NCBI RefSeq assembly: GCF_017357865.1
Contig: NZ_CP060096.1
Span: 1,599,001 to 1,663,000, forward strand
Length of the DNA stretch: 64,000 nucleotides
DNA from: Aceticella autotrophica
GTDB lineage: Bacteria > Bacillota > Thermoanaerobacteria > Thermoanaerobacterales > Thermoanaerobacteraceae
Direction of reading: 5' to 3'
Shown: positions 47,214-57,100 of the stretch, piece after piece
Position numbering within the stretch: the stretch's first letter is position 1
Layout of the letters: each line of letters begins with the position of its first letter
Program-made: the position numbers and the translations under genes
The notes under the pieces: model-generated
The model's database searches: none
What the model saw: the letters and a program-made list of their open reading frames with translations, nothing else
Told to the model about the DNA's origin: nothing

Positions 47214-48272
47214 TCATAGCTTAGCAAAAAATCCAGGTTTAGGAGTATGCCCATAGTCCTTAGATACCCTTCTGCCATGCTGTAATAATTCTTTTTCCCA
47301 AGATGCAAAAGAATTATCAAAATTTAAAAGCTCTGAAGATTTTGGGTAAATTTCATAGTTGGTTTTGTAAATCATAGGAGTTAGATCAGGCATAATCACA
47401 TTTGCACCACATGATAAAGCCTTAAAACGCCCCTCAGGTGATAAATTTGCCAATGCGGTGGTAGCAGGAAGATGTGTTAAAGGAAGCAAGAGCCTTGTTA
47501 TTGCAATTACTTTCAAAACCATAGAAACAGACCCAACAGGATACCCACGAAGAGGGGTCTCAGGATGTGGAATAAAAGGTCCGATTCCAGCCATTTCTAC
47601 ATCCAATTCTTTCGTTAGCAGAATATCATCCGCTAAAGTCTCTATACTCTGCCCGGGCAAGCCTACCATAAATCCTCCTCCTATTTGATATCCAAGTTCC
47701 CTCAAATCTTTAAGTCTGTTCAATCTCCCTTGAAGAGTAGTGCCAGGTCGTAATTTTTCGAAAAGCTCTTTATCTGATGTTTCATGTTTTAATAGATACC
47801 TGTCAGCACCAGCTTCTCTTAAAATCTTATAGAAATTTTTTGAGTGTTCTCCCACCGACATAGTGATTGCAAGGTCAAGATTATCCTTCATTTTATTAAT
47901 CAATTCCGCCAATATATCAACTTTATACCAAGAATCTTCTCCTGATTGAAGCACAATCGTCATATATCCCTGATTTCTTGCTTCCTTTGCTGCTTCATAT
48001 ATCTCATCTATTGTCATCCTGTTTCTATTTACAACATGATTTTGACATCTTAAACCACAATAAAAACACTCTCTGCTGCAGTAATTAGAAAACTCAATAA
48101 TCCCCCGTAAATGTACCTCATCCCCAAAATTATTTTTTCTAAGTTTATCGGCTTCCTGAAATAACAACTCCTTATCTTTACCTTCTGCTTCAAGTAACAT
48201 GATTATTTCTTCTTTGTTAAGTTCATGAGTTATTAATGCTTTTGTTATAACCTTTTCAATTTTGGTTGTCAT
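47214..48272 (-). CDS. hydE: [FeFe]-hydrogenase maturase HydE-type radical SAM protein
   Basis: A 352-residue BioB-like radical SAM enzyme. HLRGIIEFSNYCSRECFYCG carries the C-x3-C-x2-C motif in the HydE context, followed by LQSGED, KHETSDKELFEKLRPG, GGFMVGLPGQ and PHPETPL. HydE processes an iron-cysteine complex on the way to the H-cluster dithiomethylamine bridge. It is not next to hydF or a hydrogenase here; instead it leads a run with an amidohydrolase and an alcohol dehydrogenase. A promoter lies upstream. Confidence 0.9.
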   Translation of the reverse strand: MTTKIEKVITKALITHELNKEEIIMLLEAEGKDKELLFQEADKLRKNNFGDEVHLRGIIEFSNYCSRECFYCGLRCQNHVVNRNRMTIDEIYEAAKEARNQGYMTIVLQSGEDSWYKVDILAELINKMKDNLDLAITMSVGEHSKNFYKILREAGADRYLLKHETSDKELFEKLRPGTTLQGRLNRLKDLRELGYQIGGGFMVGLPGQSIETLADDILLTKELDVEMAGIGPFIPHPETPLRGYPVGSVSMVLKVIAITRLLLPLTHLPATTALANLSPEGRFKALSCGANVIMPDLTPMIYKTNYEIYPKSSELLNFDNSFASWEKELLQHGRRVSKDYGHTPKPGFFAKL

Positions 48273-48316
48273 GGGAAAACCCTTCCCTTCTTCACTTTTT
48301 ATAACTATTTGATTGC

Positions 48317-48345
48317 ATTATATTATACTCAGTATAAAAAATCAA
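48317..48345 (-). promoter_or_regulatory. likely promoter of hydE
   Basis: TTGATT (48340-48345), 17-nt spacer, TATAAT (48317-48322) on the minus strand in the 110-base gap after the radical SAM gene, suggesting that hydE is not part of the cobalamin operon. Confidence 0.6.
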
Positions 48346-48382
48346 GATATGATTCCATATAAATCCATAAAAGTTTATAAAT

Positions 48383-49321
48383 TTATTTTATTTTATAATA
48401 CCCCGCAAAAAGCCTTTCAAGCATACGGCACTGCTTTAAATAAGGACAATTTCCCTTAAAGGTTTTCTGTTTAAAATCTTTATTCATTATATTCCCCATA
48501 TAATAATATTTTTTTTCAGAAAGCGAAGGACATGGATAAACCTCTCCATCGGGATTCACAAATATACCGCCACCATTAAATGTCCTACATTCTTCCTTGT
48601 ATCCATAATTCATAAGCCTTTCAAGAAATTTAAAAGTTATAGCACGATTTGTAATTTTTTTATGTAATTCAGCTCTTTCTATGGCAGCTTTTATATTTAA
48701 AGTAATTTCCTCTTCTGTAGGAACAGACATATCAAAAGCACTTCCTGTAAGTCTCAATACATTGAAACTTATACCTCTTATATTTCCCAAGTAATAAACT
48801 AAGTCGATATATTTATCTATGCTCGAAAGACTTTCTTCTGTTAAAACTGATGTTACATTTATGCAAATTCCTGCTTCTTTCAAAAGCTGGATACCTTTCA
48901 AAACATCAACAGTAGAGGAATGAAACATCTCATTGCGATAAGGTCGCATGATATCATTTACCTCGGGTATACTATCGATACTAACTCCTATACCTATATC
49001 CAAATCTTTAAGTTTAGATATATTCATACGATTCAAAAGGGTACCATTTGTCTGAAGCTGAAAAATGCAAGAAAGACCTTCCTTACGTAATTCTTGCACA
49101 AATCTCTCGATCAAAGGAAGATTTAAAAGAGGTTCTCCGCCTGTAAATTGAACCAAAAACATTTGAGAATCATCCTTGTTTTGCTCCTTTATAAATTCCA
49201 ATATGCTTTCTGCTGTATCCCATGACATATCACCATTCTTTCCTGTATTTTTTGAAGCGTAACAATAACGGCAGGAAAGATTACACCTCCCTGTTACAGC
49301 AACAATAAAAGTTTTAACCAT
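48383..49321 (-). CDS. radical SAM protein with truncated SPASM (twitch-like) domain, cobalamin operon
   Basis: A 312-residue radical SAM enzyme. GRCNLSCRYCYA is the C-x3-C-x2-C motif and QFTGGEPLLN the SAM-binding GGE. The C-terminal part has C-x13-G-x4-C (from ECRTFN to VYPC), the start of a SPASM domain, but then only CPYLKQC, so just one auxiliary cluster seems possible. SPASM enzymes modify peptides or tetrapyrrole side chains. It is the last gene of the riboswitch operon, 11 nt after the exporter permease, which suggests that it makes or modifies what the exporter moves. Substrate unknown. Confidence 0.8.
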   Translation of the reverse strand: MVKTFIVAVTGRCNLSCRYCYASKNTGKNGDMSWDTAESILEFIKEQNKDDSQMFLVQFTGGEPLLNLPLIERFVQELRKEGLSCIFQLQTNGTLLNRMNISKLKDLDIGIGVSIDSIPEVNDIMRPYRNEMFHSSTVDVLKGIQLLKEAGICINVTSVLTEESLSSIDKYIDLVYYLGNIRGISFNVLRLTGSAFDMSVPTEEEITLNIKAAIERAELHKKITNRAITFKFLERLMNYGYKEECRTFNGGGIFVNPDGEVYPCPSLSEKKYYYMGNIMNKDFKQKTFKGNCPYLKQCRMLERLFAGYYKIK

Positions 49322-49332
49322 GATTTACCATC

Positions 49333-50082
49333 TTAGTCGGCTGATTTTTTATTAGCTGCTACTACTGCAAAATAATACATAAATATAACCCAAATAAAAA
49401 CAGCAACAAATGGAAGAGGTGAAATCGGCTTATTTAAAGCTATACTTCTTAATGAATGGCTAATAGGAGTCAGAGGGAGCATCCAGATGAAAACTTTGAC
49501 AAGAAGAGGCATTGTATCAACAGAGAAAAAGGTTCCAGCTAAAAATGTCATAGGAAGTACGAAAAATGTTCCAAAGTTTGCCATATCAGCATGGGAATCA
49601 GCTACCATCGCCGCCAAAACTCCAAGAGAAGCAAAAGTAAAACAAGATGCAATAAGTACAAGAAAAAAAACAGGTGTTAATTTTATATGAGCGCCAAAAA
49701 GCAATCCAAGTAACAATAAAATAAGACATGAAGTTAGACCTTGAAGAGCTCCTGCCAAGACTTCTCCCAACACAACAGATGAGGTTTTGATAGGTGCCAG
49801 CACATATTGGTCAAAGGTTTTAAATATCGTCCTCCTTATATTTAAATCAGCTCCGATGGAATTATAGCTATTGTTCAAGGATGATAGTGCTATAATACCG
49901 GGTAATACAAAATCTAAATAATTGCCTCCATTAACAGACATATTTTTCCCCAGCCCCAAGCCAAATGTTGTTAAAAATAACAAAGGACTTATAAGACTAC
50001 CTGCAAATATTTTCTTGAAACGTTTTTTCCAGTATATCATTTCTCTCCAAAATATAGGATAAAATTTTAAAAATTCCTTCAT
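49333..50082 (-). CDS. ABC-2 type exporter permease
   Basis: A 249-residue protein with six membrane helices and the ABC-2 layout of DrrB-type exporters (FLTTFGLGLGKNMSVNGGNY after the first helix, TFLAGTFFSVDTMP, LTPISHSLRSIAL). It pairs with the ATPase gene just upstream. Within a cobalamin-riboswitch operon an exporter is unexpected beside an importer. The strong SD for this gene lies 45 nt upstream, separated from ATG 50082 by a hairpin. Confidence 0.88.
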   Translation of the reverse strand: MKEFLKFYPIFWREMIYWKKRFKKIFAGSLISPLLFLTTFGLGLGKNMSVNGGNYLDFVLPGIIALSSLNNSYNSIGADLNIRRTIFKTFDQYVLAPIKTSSVVLGEVLAGALQGLTSCLILLLLGLLFGAHIKLTPVFFLVLIASCFTFASLGVLAAMVADSHADMANFGTFFVLPMTFLAGTFFSVDTMPLLVKVFIWMLPLTPISHSLRSIALNKPISPLPFVAVFIWVIFMYYFAVVAANKKSAD

Positions 50083-50088
50083 AATCTT

Positions 50089-50142
50089 TTAACCTTGAAT
50101 GATGCAAAAACATCTATTCAAGGTTTCCCTCCTTTCACGCAT
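50089..50142 (-). promoter_or_regulatory. SD-hairpin-start junction before the ABC-2 permease, with a possible Cys-containing mini-ORF
   Basis: Minus strand: AAAGGAGGG (50127-50135), then a perfect hairpin CCTTGAAT...ATTCAAGG with an inner GATG/CATC (50093-50123), then 10 nt to the permease ATG. Folding the hairpin brings the SD to about 13 nt from the start. The same bases also encode a mini-ORF: TTG 50121, at ideal distance from the SD, gives MNRCFCIIQG; an in-frame ATG 50142 extends it to 17 residues. Confidence 0.6.
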
Positions 50143-50163
50143 TAATCTTAATTATAAATTACT

Positions 50164-51015
50164 TTATAGCTTGTTGCTCTCGATTAATTCTCCGCCTGTA
50201 AGTTTAACAAAAATATCTTCAAGATTTGATTCTCTTATGTTTATATCCTTATCCAAAGATTCTGCATATTTTAGTGCATCTGCCCTTGAGGAAAAAAAAT
50301 GTCTTACCGTGTTATCATTTTCAAGATATTCCAAAACAACACTTCCTACCTCCTTTTTTAATTCGTCAGGACTGCCAATCGCTATCAGTTTTCCTTTATC
50401 AATTATAGCAACCCTGTTACAAAGATTCTCTGCTTCTTCAATATAATGTGTTGTAAGAAGAACCGTCATGCCGTTTTGATTCATTGTTTTTATTAAATCC
50501 CATATCTTTCTTCTTGTCTGCGGATCAAGACCCACCGTAGGCTCATCAAGAAAAAGCACACGTGGTTTATGCATAAGAGCTCTTGCTATCATAAGCCTGC
50601 GCATCATACCTCCGGAAAATTTTTCTACATTGATATTCGCCTTGTCCATAAGTCCAACATATTCAAGAAGCTCCTGTATTCGCTTCCTTCTTTCCTCTTT
50701 TTCCATCCCGTAAAGCATACCGTTAAGCTCTAAATTTTCCCATGCCGTTAGCTCTTTTTCAAGATTTAGTTGCTGTGGCACAACCCCAATCTGTTTTTTT
50801 ACTTCTAAAGCATTTTTTCTTACATCATAGTCATTTATATATGCTGTTCCAAAAGTTGGACGCGTCAGCGTAATAAGCATCCGAATAGTTGTTGTTTTAC
50901 CAGCTCCGTTAGGTCCAAGCAGTGCAAATATTTCTCCGGAAGAAATTTCAAAGCTTATTCCCCCAACAGCCCTAACTTTACCAAATACTTTTACCAAGTT
51001 TTCTACTTTAATCAT
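50164..51015 (-). CDS. ABC exporter ATPase (DrrA/CcmA type)
   Basis: A 283-residue ABC ATPase: GPNGAGKTTTIRML (Walker A), VEKFSGGMMRRLMIARAL (signature), VLFLDEPTVGLDP (Walker B), and TTHYIEEAE (switch His). The C-terminal tail of about 60 residues is typical of DrrA exporters. It energises the ABC-2 permease downstream. The SD for this gene (51064-51074) is separated from its ATG by a hairpin, as at the next junction. Confidence 0.9.
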   Translation of the reverse strand: MIKVENLVKVFGKVRAVGGISFEISSGEIFALLGPNGAGKTTTIRMLITLTRPTFGTAYINDYDVRKNALEVKKQIGVVPQQLNLEKELTAWENLELNGMLYGMEKEERRKRIQELLEYVGLMDKANINVEKFSGGMMRRLMIARALMHKPRVLFLDEPTVGLDPQTRRKIWDLIKTMNQNGMTVLLTTHYIEEAENLCNRVAIIDKGKLIAIGSPDELKKEVGSVVLEYLENDNTVRHFFSSRADALKYAESLDKDINIRESNLEDIFVKLTGGELIESNKL

Positions 51016-51027
51016 CCGCTTTTCAGT

Positions 51028-51074
51028 GTTTTATTTCCATACATGAAGAGAAGAAATAAAACGCCTCCTCCTTT
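51028..51074 (-). promoter_or_regulatory. SD-hairpin-start junction before the exporter ATPase
   Basis: Minus strand: AAAGGAGGAGG (51064-51074), 1 nt, a 35-nt hairpin with perfect 10-base arms GTTTTATTTC/GAAATAAAAC (51028-51062), then 12 nt to ATG 51015. There is no other usable SD near the ATG. The effective SD-to-start distance after folding is 13 nt, the same as at the permease junction downstream. Confidence 0.6.
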
Positions 51075-51075
51075 C

Positions 51076-52251
51076 TCAAAAAATCCCTTGTTGCAACTTC
51101 AAAGACTTCAACATTTCTTCAACACTATTTAAAGTTTTTATATCATGACCCCCATAAACATATTGTACCTCTTTTTGATTTCTAAAGCTATATATGGGAA
51201 TATTTAAATTTTTTAGCTCATTAAGAATAATTAACTTATCTCCATCAAAAGAAAAATCGACATCAATAATTACATCAGATTCCTTAAGATTCTCTATTAA
51301 TGCCGGTATATCATTTAATTCATAAACAATTGTATCCGCTGTTTTTGAAACAAAATAATCTACATCATTCTCAGCCAAGGGTCCTACGGAAATTTTATAT
51401 CCATGTCTTGTCAAAGCTCTAATAATAGGAGCACCCTTTCCTTTTCCTGAAAGTACATGAACCTTTAAGCTTTTATTACTATCACATTTTAATTCAAGTG
51501 TTCCCATAGAGCGGCAAAAACCGGCTTTATCAACATTGTAAAGTTCTTTAACGGCTTTTTCTGTTAAAACATCCTCCGGAGGACCATATGACTTCACGCC
51601 TCCCTTTTCAACAAGAACAACCATATCACAAAGACGTAAAGCTAAATCTACCTCATGGAGTATCATTACAACCGTAACATTTTTTTCATGTGCCAAATTT
51701 CTTAAAAGTAAAAGTATTTCAAATCTATTTTTAGCATCCAAATGACCAACAGCTTCATCCAAGAGCATTACCTCCGGCTGCTGAGCCAATGCTTTGGCAA
51801 TCATGACCTTTTGATATTCTCCGTCACTGGTTTCTGTAATAAATCTGTCTTTTAGATGTTCTATTCCAACGGATTTTAGGGATTCCATAACAATATTCTT
51901 ATCATTCTGACTTAAAATTCCCATCAAACCTGTATAAGGATAACGCCCCATGCTAACAATATCAAAAACAGTCATGTTGCTTGCAGTTATACGCCCTGTT
52001 AATACAACAGATATCTTGCACGCCAATTGAGAATCTGTCATTTTGTGTATATTATGTGTGTCTATGAATATTTCCCCTTTTTGAGGTTTCAAAAAGCCAC
52101 CAAGGCATTTCATAAACGTTGTTTTACCAACCCCATTAGGACCCAAAAGGCATATAAGCTGTCCGGGATTCATTTCAATATTGATGTCATGAAGAACAGT
52201 CTTATTCTTATAGCCTATATCAATACCTTTTGCCTTAAGCACATTTATCAC
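51076..52251 (-). CDS. btuD: BtuD-type corrinoid/iron-complex importer ATPase with C-terminal extension
   Basis: A 391-residue ABC ATPase. The first 255 residues are a FecE/BtuD-type domain: GPNGVGKTTFMKCLGG (Walker A), SDGEYQKVMIAKAL (signature, with SDGEYQ in place of LSGGQ), VMLLDEAVGHLD (Walker B). About 135 more residues form a separate alpha/beta domain (VHVLSGKGKGAPIIRAL, then DVIIDVDFSFDGDKLIIL). Similar tails occur on some corrinoid importer ATPases of anaerobes; they may sense ligand. It overlaps the operon tightly (2 nt after btuC). Confidence 0.87.
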   Translation of the reverse strand: MINVLKAKGIDIGYKNKTVLHDINIEMNPGQLICLLGPNGVGKTTFMKCLGGFLKPQKGEIFIDTHNIHKMTDSQLACKISVVLTGRITASNMTVFDIVSMGRYPYTGLMGILSQNDKNIVMESLKSVGIEHLKDRFITETSDGEYQKVMIAKALAQQPEVMLLDEAVGHLDAKNRFEILLLLRNLAHEKNVTVVMILHEVDLALRLCDMVVLVEKGGVKSYGPPEDVLTEKAVKELYNVDKAGFCRSMGTLELKCDSNKSLKVHVLSGKGKGAPIIRALTRHGYKISVGPLAENDVDYFVSKTADTIVYELNDIPALIENLKESDVIIDVDFSFDGDKLIILNELKNLNIPIYSFRNQKEVQYVYGGHDIKTLNSVEEMLKSLKLQQGIF

Positions 52252-52253
52252 CT

Positions 52254-53261
52254 CTATTTTATTCCTTTTTTTAAAAGCAGAATAATAACAATAGGTGCGC
52301 CAACAATCGATGTAAGAACACTTATCGGCAGTTCTACCGGCGCCGCCAATGTACGTGCTCCGGTATCAGCAAGCACTGTAAAACTTGCACCTAACAACAT
52401 ACCAGCCGGGAGCAAATAACGATGATCAGAACTTCCAAGCATTAATCGTGTTATGTGTGGCACTGCTAAACCTACAAAGGAAATCGGTCCTGCAAAAGCT
52501 GTAATACTAGCTGTTAAAATGCTCGCAACAGCAACAGTGTAAAATCGGAATCGCTTAGGATTTATTCCCAGATTTTTTGCGTATTCCTCTCCCAAAAGAG
52601 AAGCATTAAGCTGCTTAGAACATAAAAAAGCAAGTACAAGTCCTATTGTTGTAGGAAAAAAAAGCACCTTTAACTGAGTCCATGTAAGTCCGGAAAAACT
52701 TCCAAGTGTCCATAGGGTAAAATTTTTAACCTTCTCATCAGGAGCAAATGTTATTAACACGTTTACGATGGAAGAAAAAATATATGCAAACATAAGCCCC
52801 ACAAGCAACAAGACTACAGAACTTTTAGCAAATCTTGCCACAGAAAGGATCATAATTGTAACAAAAAAGGCTCCTAAAATAGCAAGAGTCATATATCCAT
52901 ATGGCGACTGACTAAAACCTATTCCTGCTAAGATACTAAGAGCCATGCCGAGGGTTGCTCCTGATGAAATACCAAGTATATACGGTTCGGCAAGAGGGTT
53001 CCTAAACAACGCCTGTAGCAAGATACCGGAAACAGTAAGAGCCGCGCCGCCTAAAACCGCTCCAAATGTGCGCGGTATTCTCAAATTCCATATTATTTTA
53101 CTCATAACTGTTTTGGTATTTCCCCAGGTTATTAACTGGGTTATTACCTCTCCAGGTGATATCTTGACTGACCCTACCATTATACCAAATATAACTACTA
53201 ATGGAAGAAGCAAAATCAAAAACCCGAAAACCATATATCTTCTTTTTGCCATCTGCATCAT
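52254..53261 (-). CDS. btuC: BtuC-type importer permease (FecCD family)
   Basis: A 335-residue protein with about ten membrane helices and the FecCD motifs RIPRTFGAVLGGAALTVSG, RNPLAEPYILGISSGAT and GPISFVGLAVPHITRLMLG. With BtuD and BtuF it forms an importer for corrinoids; the riboswitch and neighbours make cobalamin or cobinamide the most likely cargo, but the family also carries haem and siderophores. It starts with ATGATG after AAGGTATT, 18 nt after cbiK. Confidence 0.9.
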   Translation of the reverse strand: MMQMAKRRYMVFGFLILLLPLVVIFGIMVGSVKISPGEVITQLITWGNTKTVMSKIIWNLRIPRTFGAVLGGAALTVSGILLQALFRNPLAEPYILGISSGATLGMALSILAGIGFSQSPYGYMTLAILGAFFVTIMILSVARFAKSSVVLLLVGLMFAYIFSSIVNVLITFAPDEKVKNFTLWTLGSFSGLTWTQLKVLFFPTTIGLVLAFLCSKQLNASLLGEEYAKNLGINPKRFRFYTVAVASILTASITAFAGPISFVGLAVPHITRLMLGSSDHRYLLPAGMLLGASFTVLADTGARTLAAPVELPISVLTSIVGAPIVIILLLKKGIK

Positions 53262-53279
53262 AATACCTTATTTGCCCCC

Positions 53280-54083
53280 TCAAAACTCTTCATAAGCCTT
53301 TTTTATATTGTCTATATAAATATTTACTATCTTTTCATTTTCACCCAACCCAACAAGCGAAACCTCCACCTCATAACCTTCATTTAAAAGCTGTGATTTC
53401 CATGAATCCGCATCATCACCAACCAGATCATTTACAGCATGGTCTCCTGCAACAATCATAAAAGGCATTAATTTAACCTTTTTAGCTTTTACACTTTTTA
53501 AATCCTCCTTAACCTCATCAAAGGATGGATAACCTTCCACCGTTCCCAATATAACTCTTAAACATCTATGTCTGAAAATATCATTCAAACAACCATATGA
53601 ACATGTCGCAGGATGATTCGAACCATGTCCCATAAGTACAAGGAATACATCTTCTTTTTCCTTTGCAAGCTGCTGTTTAAATATGTCAGCAACTTTTTCA
53701 TAACTTTCCATACCATAAAGAAGAGGATATCCTATCTTCAACTTTTTAAACCCAATGTCCCCCTTGGCTCCTTTCATCAAACTAAACCCGCATACAATCT
53801 CTTTTAAATCGTTATATTCGCTTCCTGGAAAAATATGCAGCGATTGAACAACCACATGTTCATAGCCTTCATCCTGAAGTTTTGCCAAAGCAAGCTGAGG
53901 ATTATCGACGTAAATCCCATCTCGCTTGGCAAGTTTTCTTCTTACAAAGTCAGAGGTATAAGCCCATCGGATCTCGATTCCCGGAAAAGTATCCCTGATT
54001 TTATTTTCTATGAAATCATAAGAGGTAAATCCACCTTTTACAGTTGTACCAAAAGCCACAAGAAGTATCGCATTTTTTCCCAT
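53280..54083 (-). CDS. cbiK: sirohydrochlorin cobaltochelatase CbiK
   Basis: A 267-residue class II chelatase. LLVAFGTT at the N-terminus, LMGHGSNHPA with a metal-binding His, and MIVAGDHAVNDLVGDDADSW with the second His match CbiK of the anaerobic cobalamin pathway. It inserts Co2+ into sirohydrochlorin without ATP. No other cbi ring-building gene is present here, and it sits beside cobN, the ATP-dependent chelatase of the aerobic pathway. Its use in this operon (insertion, removal or a different metal) is open. Confidence 0.9.
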   Translation of the reverse strand: MGKNAILLVAFGTTVKGGFTSYDFIENKIRDTFPGIEIRWAYTSDFVRRKLAKRDGIYVDNPQLALAKLQDEGYEHVVVQSLHIFPGSEYNDLKEIVCGFSLMKGAKGDIGFKKLKIGYPLLYGMESYEKVADIFKQQLAKEKEDVFLVLMGHGSNHPATCSYGCLNDIFRHRCLRVILGTVEGYPSFDEVKEDLKSVKAKKVKLMPFMIVAGDHAVNDLVGDDADSWKSQLLNEGYEVEVSLVGLGENEKIVNIYIDNIKKAYEEF

Positions 54084-54108
54084 TTCTTTCTCTCCTCACA
54101 TTAGTTTT

Positions 54109-57100
54109 TTAAGTACGTTCCTCTAATTCACCTTCAATATCTAAGTAAACTTCTCTCAGTTCATCTTTAAGTTCCTCAGAAGGCTGCCACATGTCTCTTT
54201 CAATGGCTTCAAGAAGGTTTTCCACAATGTTCTTCAAAGCCCAAGGATTTTCTTCCTTAAACCATTCCTGCATATCCTCGTCTAACGCATATTTTTTTGC
54301 CAATTCCTCATAAAGCCAGTCATCCAATACCTCTGCCGTTGCATCCCAGCCAAAGGCTGTTTCCACCATATGCGAGAAATCTCCCGCTCCTTTATATCCA
54401 TGCCGTTTCATGCTTTCTATCCATTTTGGATTAAGTATACGTGCACGGAATATATGACGCGTTTCTTCTTCGAGTGTTCTCACTTTAACCCTATCAGGGT
54501 CCGAACTATCTCCGCTATATGAATGCGGCAAAGAGCCTTTGAGAGCTTTTACTGCTGCCACCATACCTCCGTGATATGAGTAAAAATCATCGCAGTCAAA
54601 CATATCAAGTTCTCTTGTGTCTTCATTCTTAACTGTGGCATCCACAGACGCCAATCTGCTCGAAAAAACATCTTTCGCTTCAAGACCATAGGTATCTCTT
54701 GTATATACATAGCCACCCCAGGTAACATAAACATTACACAAATCCTTTTCATCTTTCCAATTTTTAGATGTAACAAGGTCACTTACACCTGCCCCGTAAG
54801 TCCCCGGTTTATCGCTAAATATACGCCACAATGCTTCTTCTTTTGCCTTGTTAAGGTCAATTCCTTTTGAAACCTTCTCTTCAATTTCCTCTCTTACATG
54901 TTTCGCCACATAATTCATATCATCCGGCTCATCAAGTGATGCTACCATTTCTACTGCTTTATCTAAAAGGTGCATAACATTCAACATGGCATCCCTAAAC
55001 ATACCGCTTGTCCTGAAGGTGATATCAATTCGAGGTCTTCCAAGTTCTTCAAGAGGAATGACAGATAAATCTTTAACCCTTCCGCTTTTTTCATCCCATA
55101 CTGGTTTCACCCCCATAAGATAAAGGGCTTCTGATACATCATCTCCTCCTGTTCTCATATTTGAGGTGCACCATACAATAATCCCTATCATTTCGGGATA
55201 TGCATTTGTTTCCTCCATATGTTTTTCCAAGAGGGAATTGGCAAGTTCCACACCTATTTCCCAAGATGAACGTGTAGGCATTGCTTGTGGGTCTATAGAA
55301 TAGAAATTTCTTCCGGTAGGAAGAATATCAACCCTTCCCCGTGTTGGAGCACCGGAAGGTCCGGGAGACACAAAATTCCCTCCAAGGGCTTCGATACAAT
55401 TTTCAATCTCCTGTGTCGTACCATTAAGAGCCGGTACGATCTTTTCGCCTATAAACTCCATGACCTGACTTAATTTAACCGTTTCTTTACCAAAAATATT
55501 TGTTATAATGTCTTTAATTTTATTCTTGTCAAAATCCTCCTCATAAAATGCCTTAATCAGCTTTTTGCTCTTTTCATCGATCATGTCCAGTATCTCCGCA
55601 TATGTAGAAGAAATCTCAGGAGAATAAAACCCGGGGTTCTTTATTAATTCTTCATAATCATAACCTAAAAATTCGGCAAGTGTTTCTCTTAATGATGGAA
55701 CTGATCCATTAGAAAGGCGCGTTAAGGCAGATATCATCTCTACAAGAGGTTCTCCTTCGGGAGGCTGACCCAGTATATGCAACCCGTCCCGAATCAAGCA
55801 ATCCTTTATATCATAGAGATAAGAATGAATCTTTTCCAAAAATTCCTCCCAGTCTTTTTCTGCTTCTTCTTTTGTTATTTTTAAATCACTGTCAAGCTTT
55901 GATGCCTCTACTTTTTCCCATATGAGAGTGCGTAAAATCGGAAGTTTTCCGGCATCCATGCTTTTAGCTTCATTATATTCTTTGATAAGCACCTCAACAT
56001 CCGCCATTTCTTCATAAGTGTCAGCTCTGGTCATTACAGGTATAAGGTGGTCAATAATGCAGGCATGAGAACGGCGTTTAGCCTGTGTTCCTTCTCCCGG
56101 ATTATTTATAATATAAGGATAAACGTTAGGAAGATCCATAAGAACTAAATCCGGATAACATTCTTCTGAAAGACCGTTTCCCTTTCCGGGAAGCCATTCT
56201 AAGGAACCATGCTTTCCAATATGATAAACAATATCGGCTTTAAAAATATCCCTGATCCATCTGTAATACGCCAGATAATGATGTGGTGGAGGCAAATCAG
56301 GACTGTGATAGATACTTGCCGGGTCCTCTAAGAAACCTCTTGTAGGCTGAACCCCTATAAAAACATTCCCTAATAATATACCTGGAATCAAAATATTTTC
56401 ACCAGAGGAAAAAATCTCTCCAGGTGGTTTGCCCCAGCTTTTTTCAAGTTGTTGTTGCGGTAATAAAGGAAAATTATTAAACCACATTTCATATTCCTTA
56501 TTATGCACCTTTCCTACAGCCCTTTTATTCATCTCTTCTGAACTCAGCCACCCTCTTTCATTTGTCAGCCCTGAAAGCATTCTTTCCATTAATGCCTTTC
56601 CATTTTCAGGGATATCTTCTACCTTGCAGCCTTCGTTTTTCATCTCTGTAAGTAATTTATGAACACTTACAGGTGAATCAAGTCCAAAAGCGCATCCAAT
56701 CCTATCATTTCTTGGCGGATAATTATGGAATATAATAGCGATTTTTTTATCACAATTGGGTTTATAACTTAGTTTTGCCCAATTAAGTGAAAGAGAAGCA
56801 ACTTTTTTTATCCTATCTTTTATGGGAACATATTTAGTCAGAACTGCTCCTGTTAGAGGATCTCTTTCAAGCTCTTCTCTCGTTGCAATGGGAACAGTAA
56901 TAATATCACCGTCAAATTCAGGAAGTGCCATGCTCATAACTACATCCAGTGGTCCGAATCCTTGTAAGCCATTTTTCCAATCAGAATAAGGTGTCATAGT
57001 AAGAATAGCCTTTATAATTGGTTTGCCAAGCCTTTGATAAAAATTTCCTCCTGCTACCCTGCTAAACGTTGGTGTGGCAACAGTCTGTGAAAACATAAGG

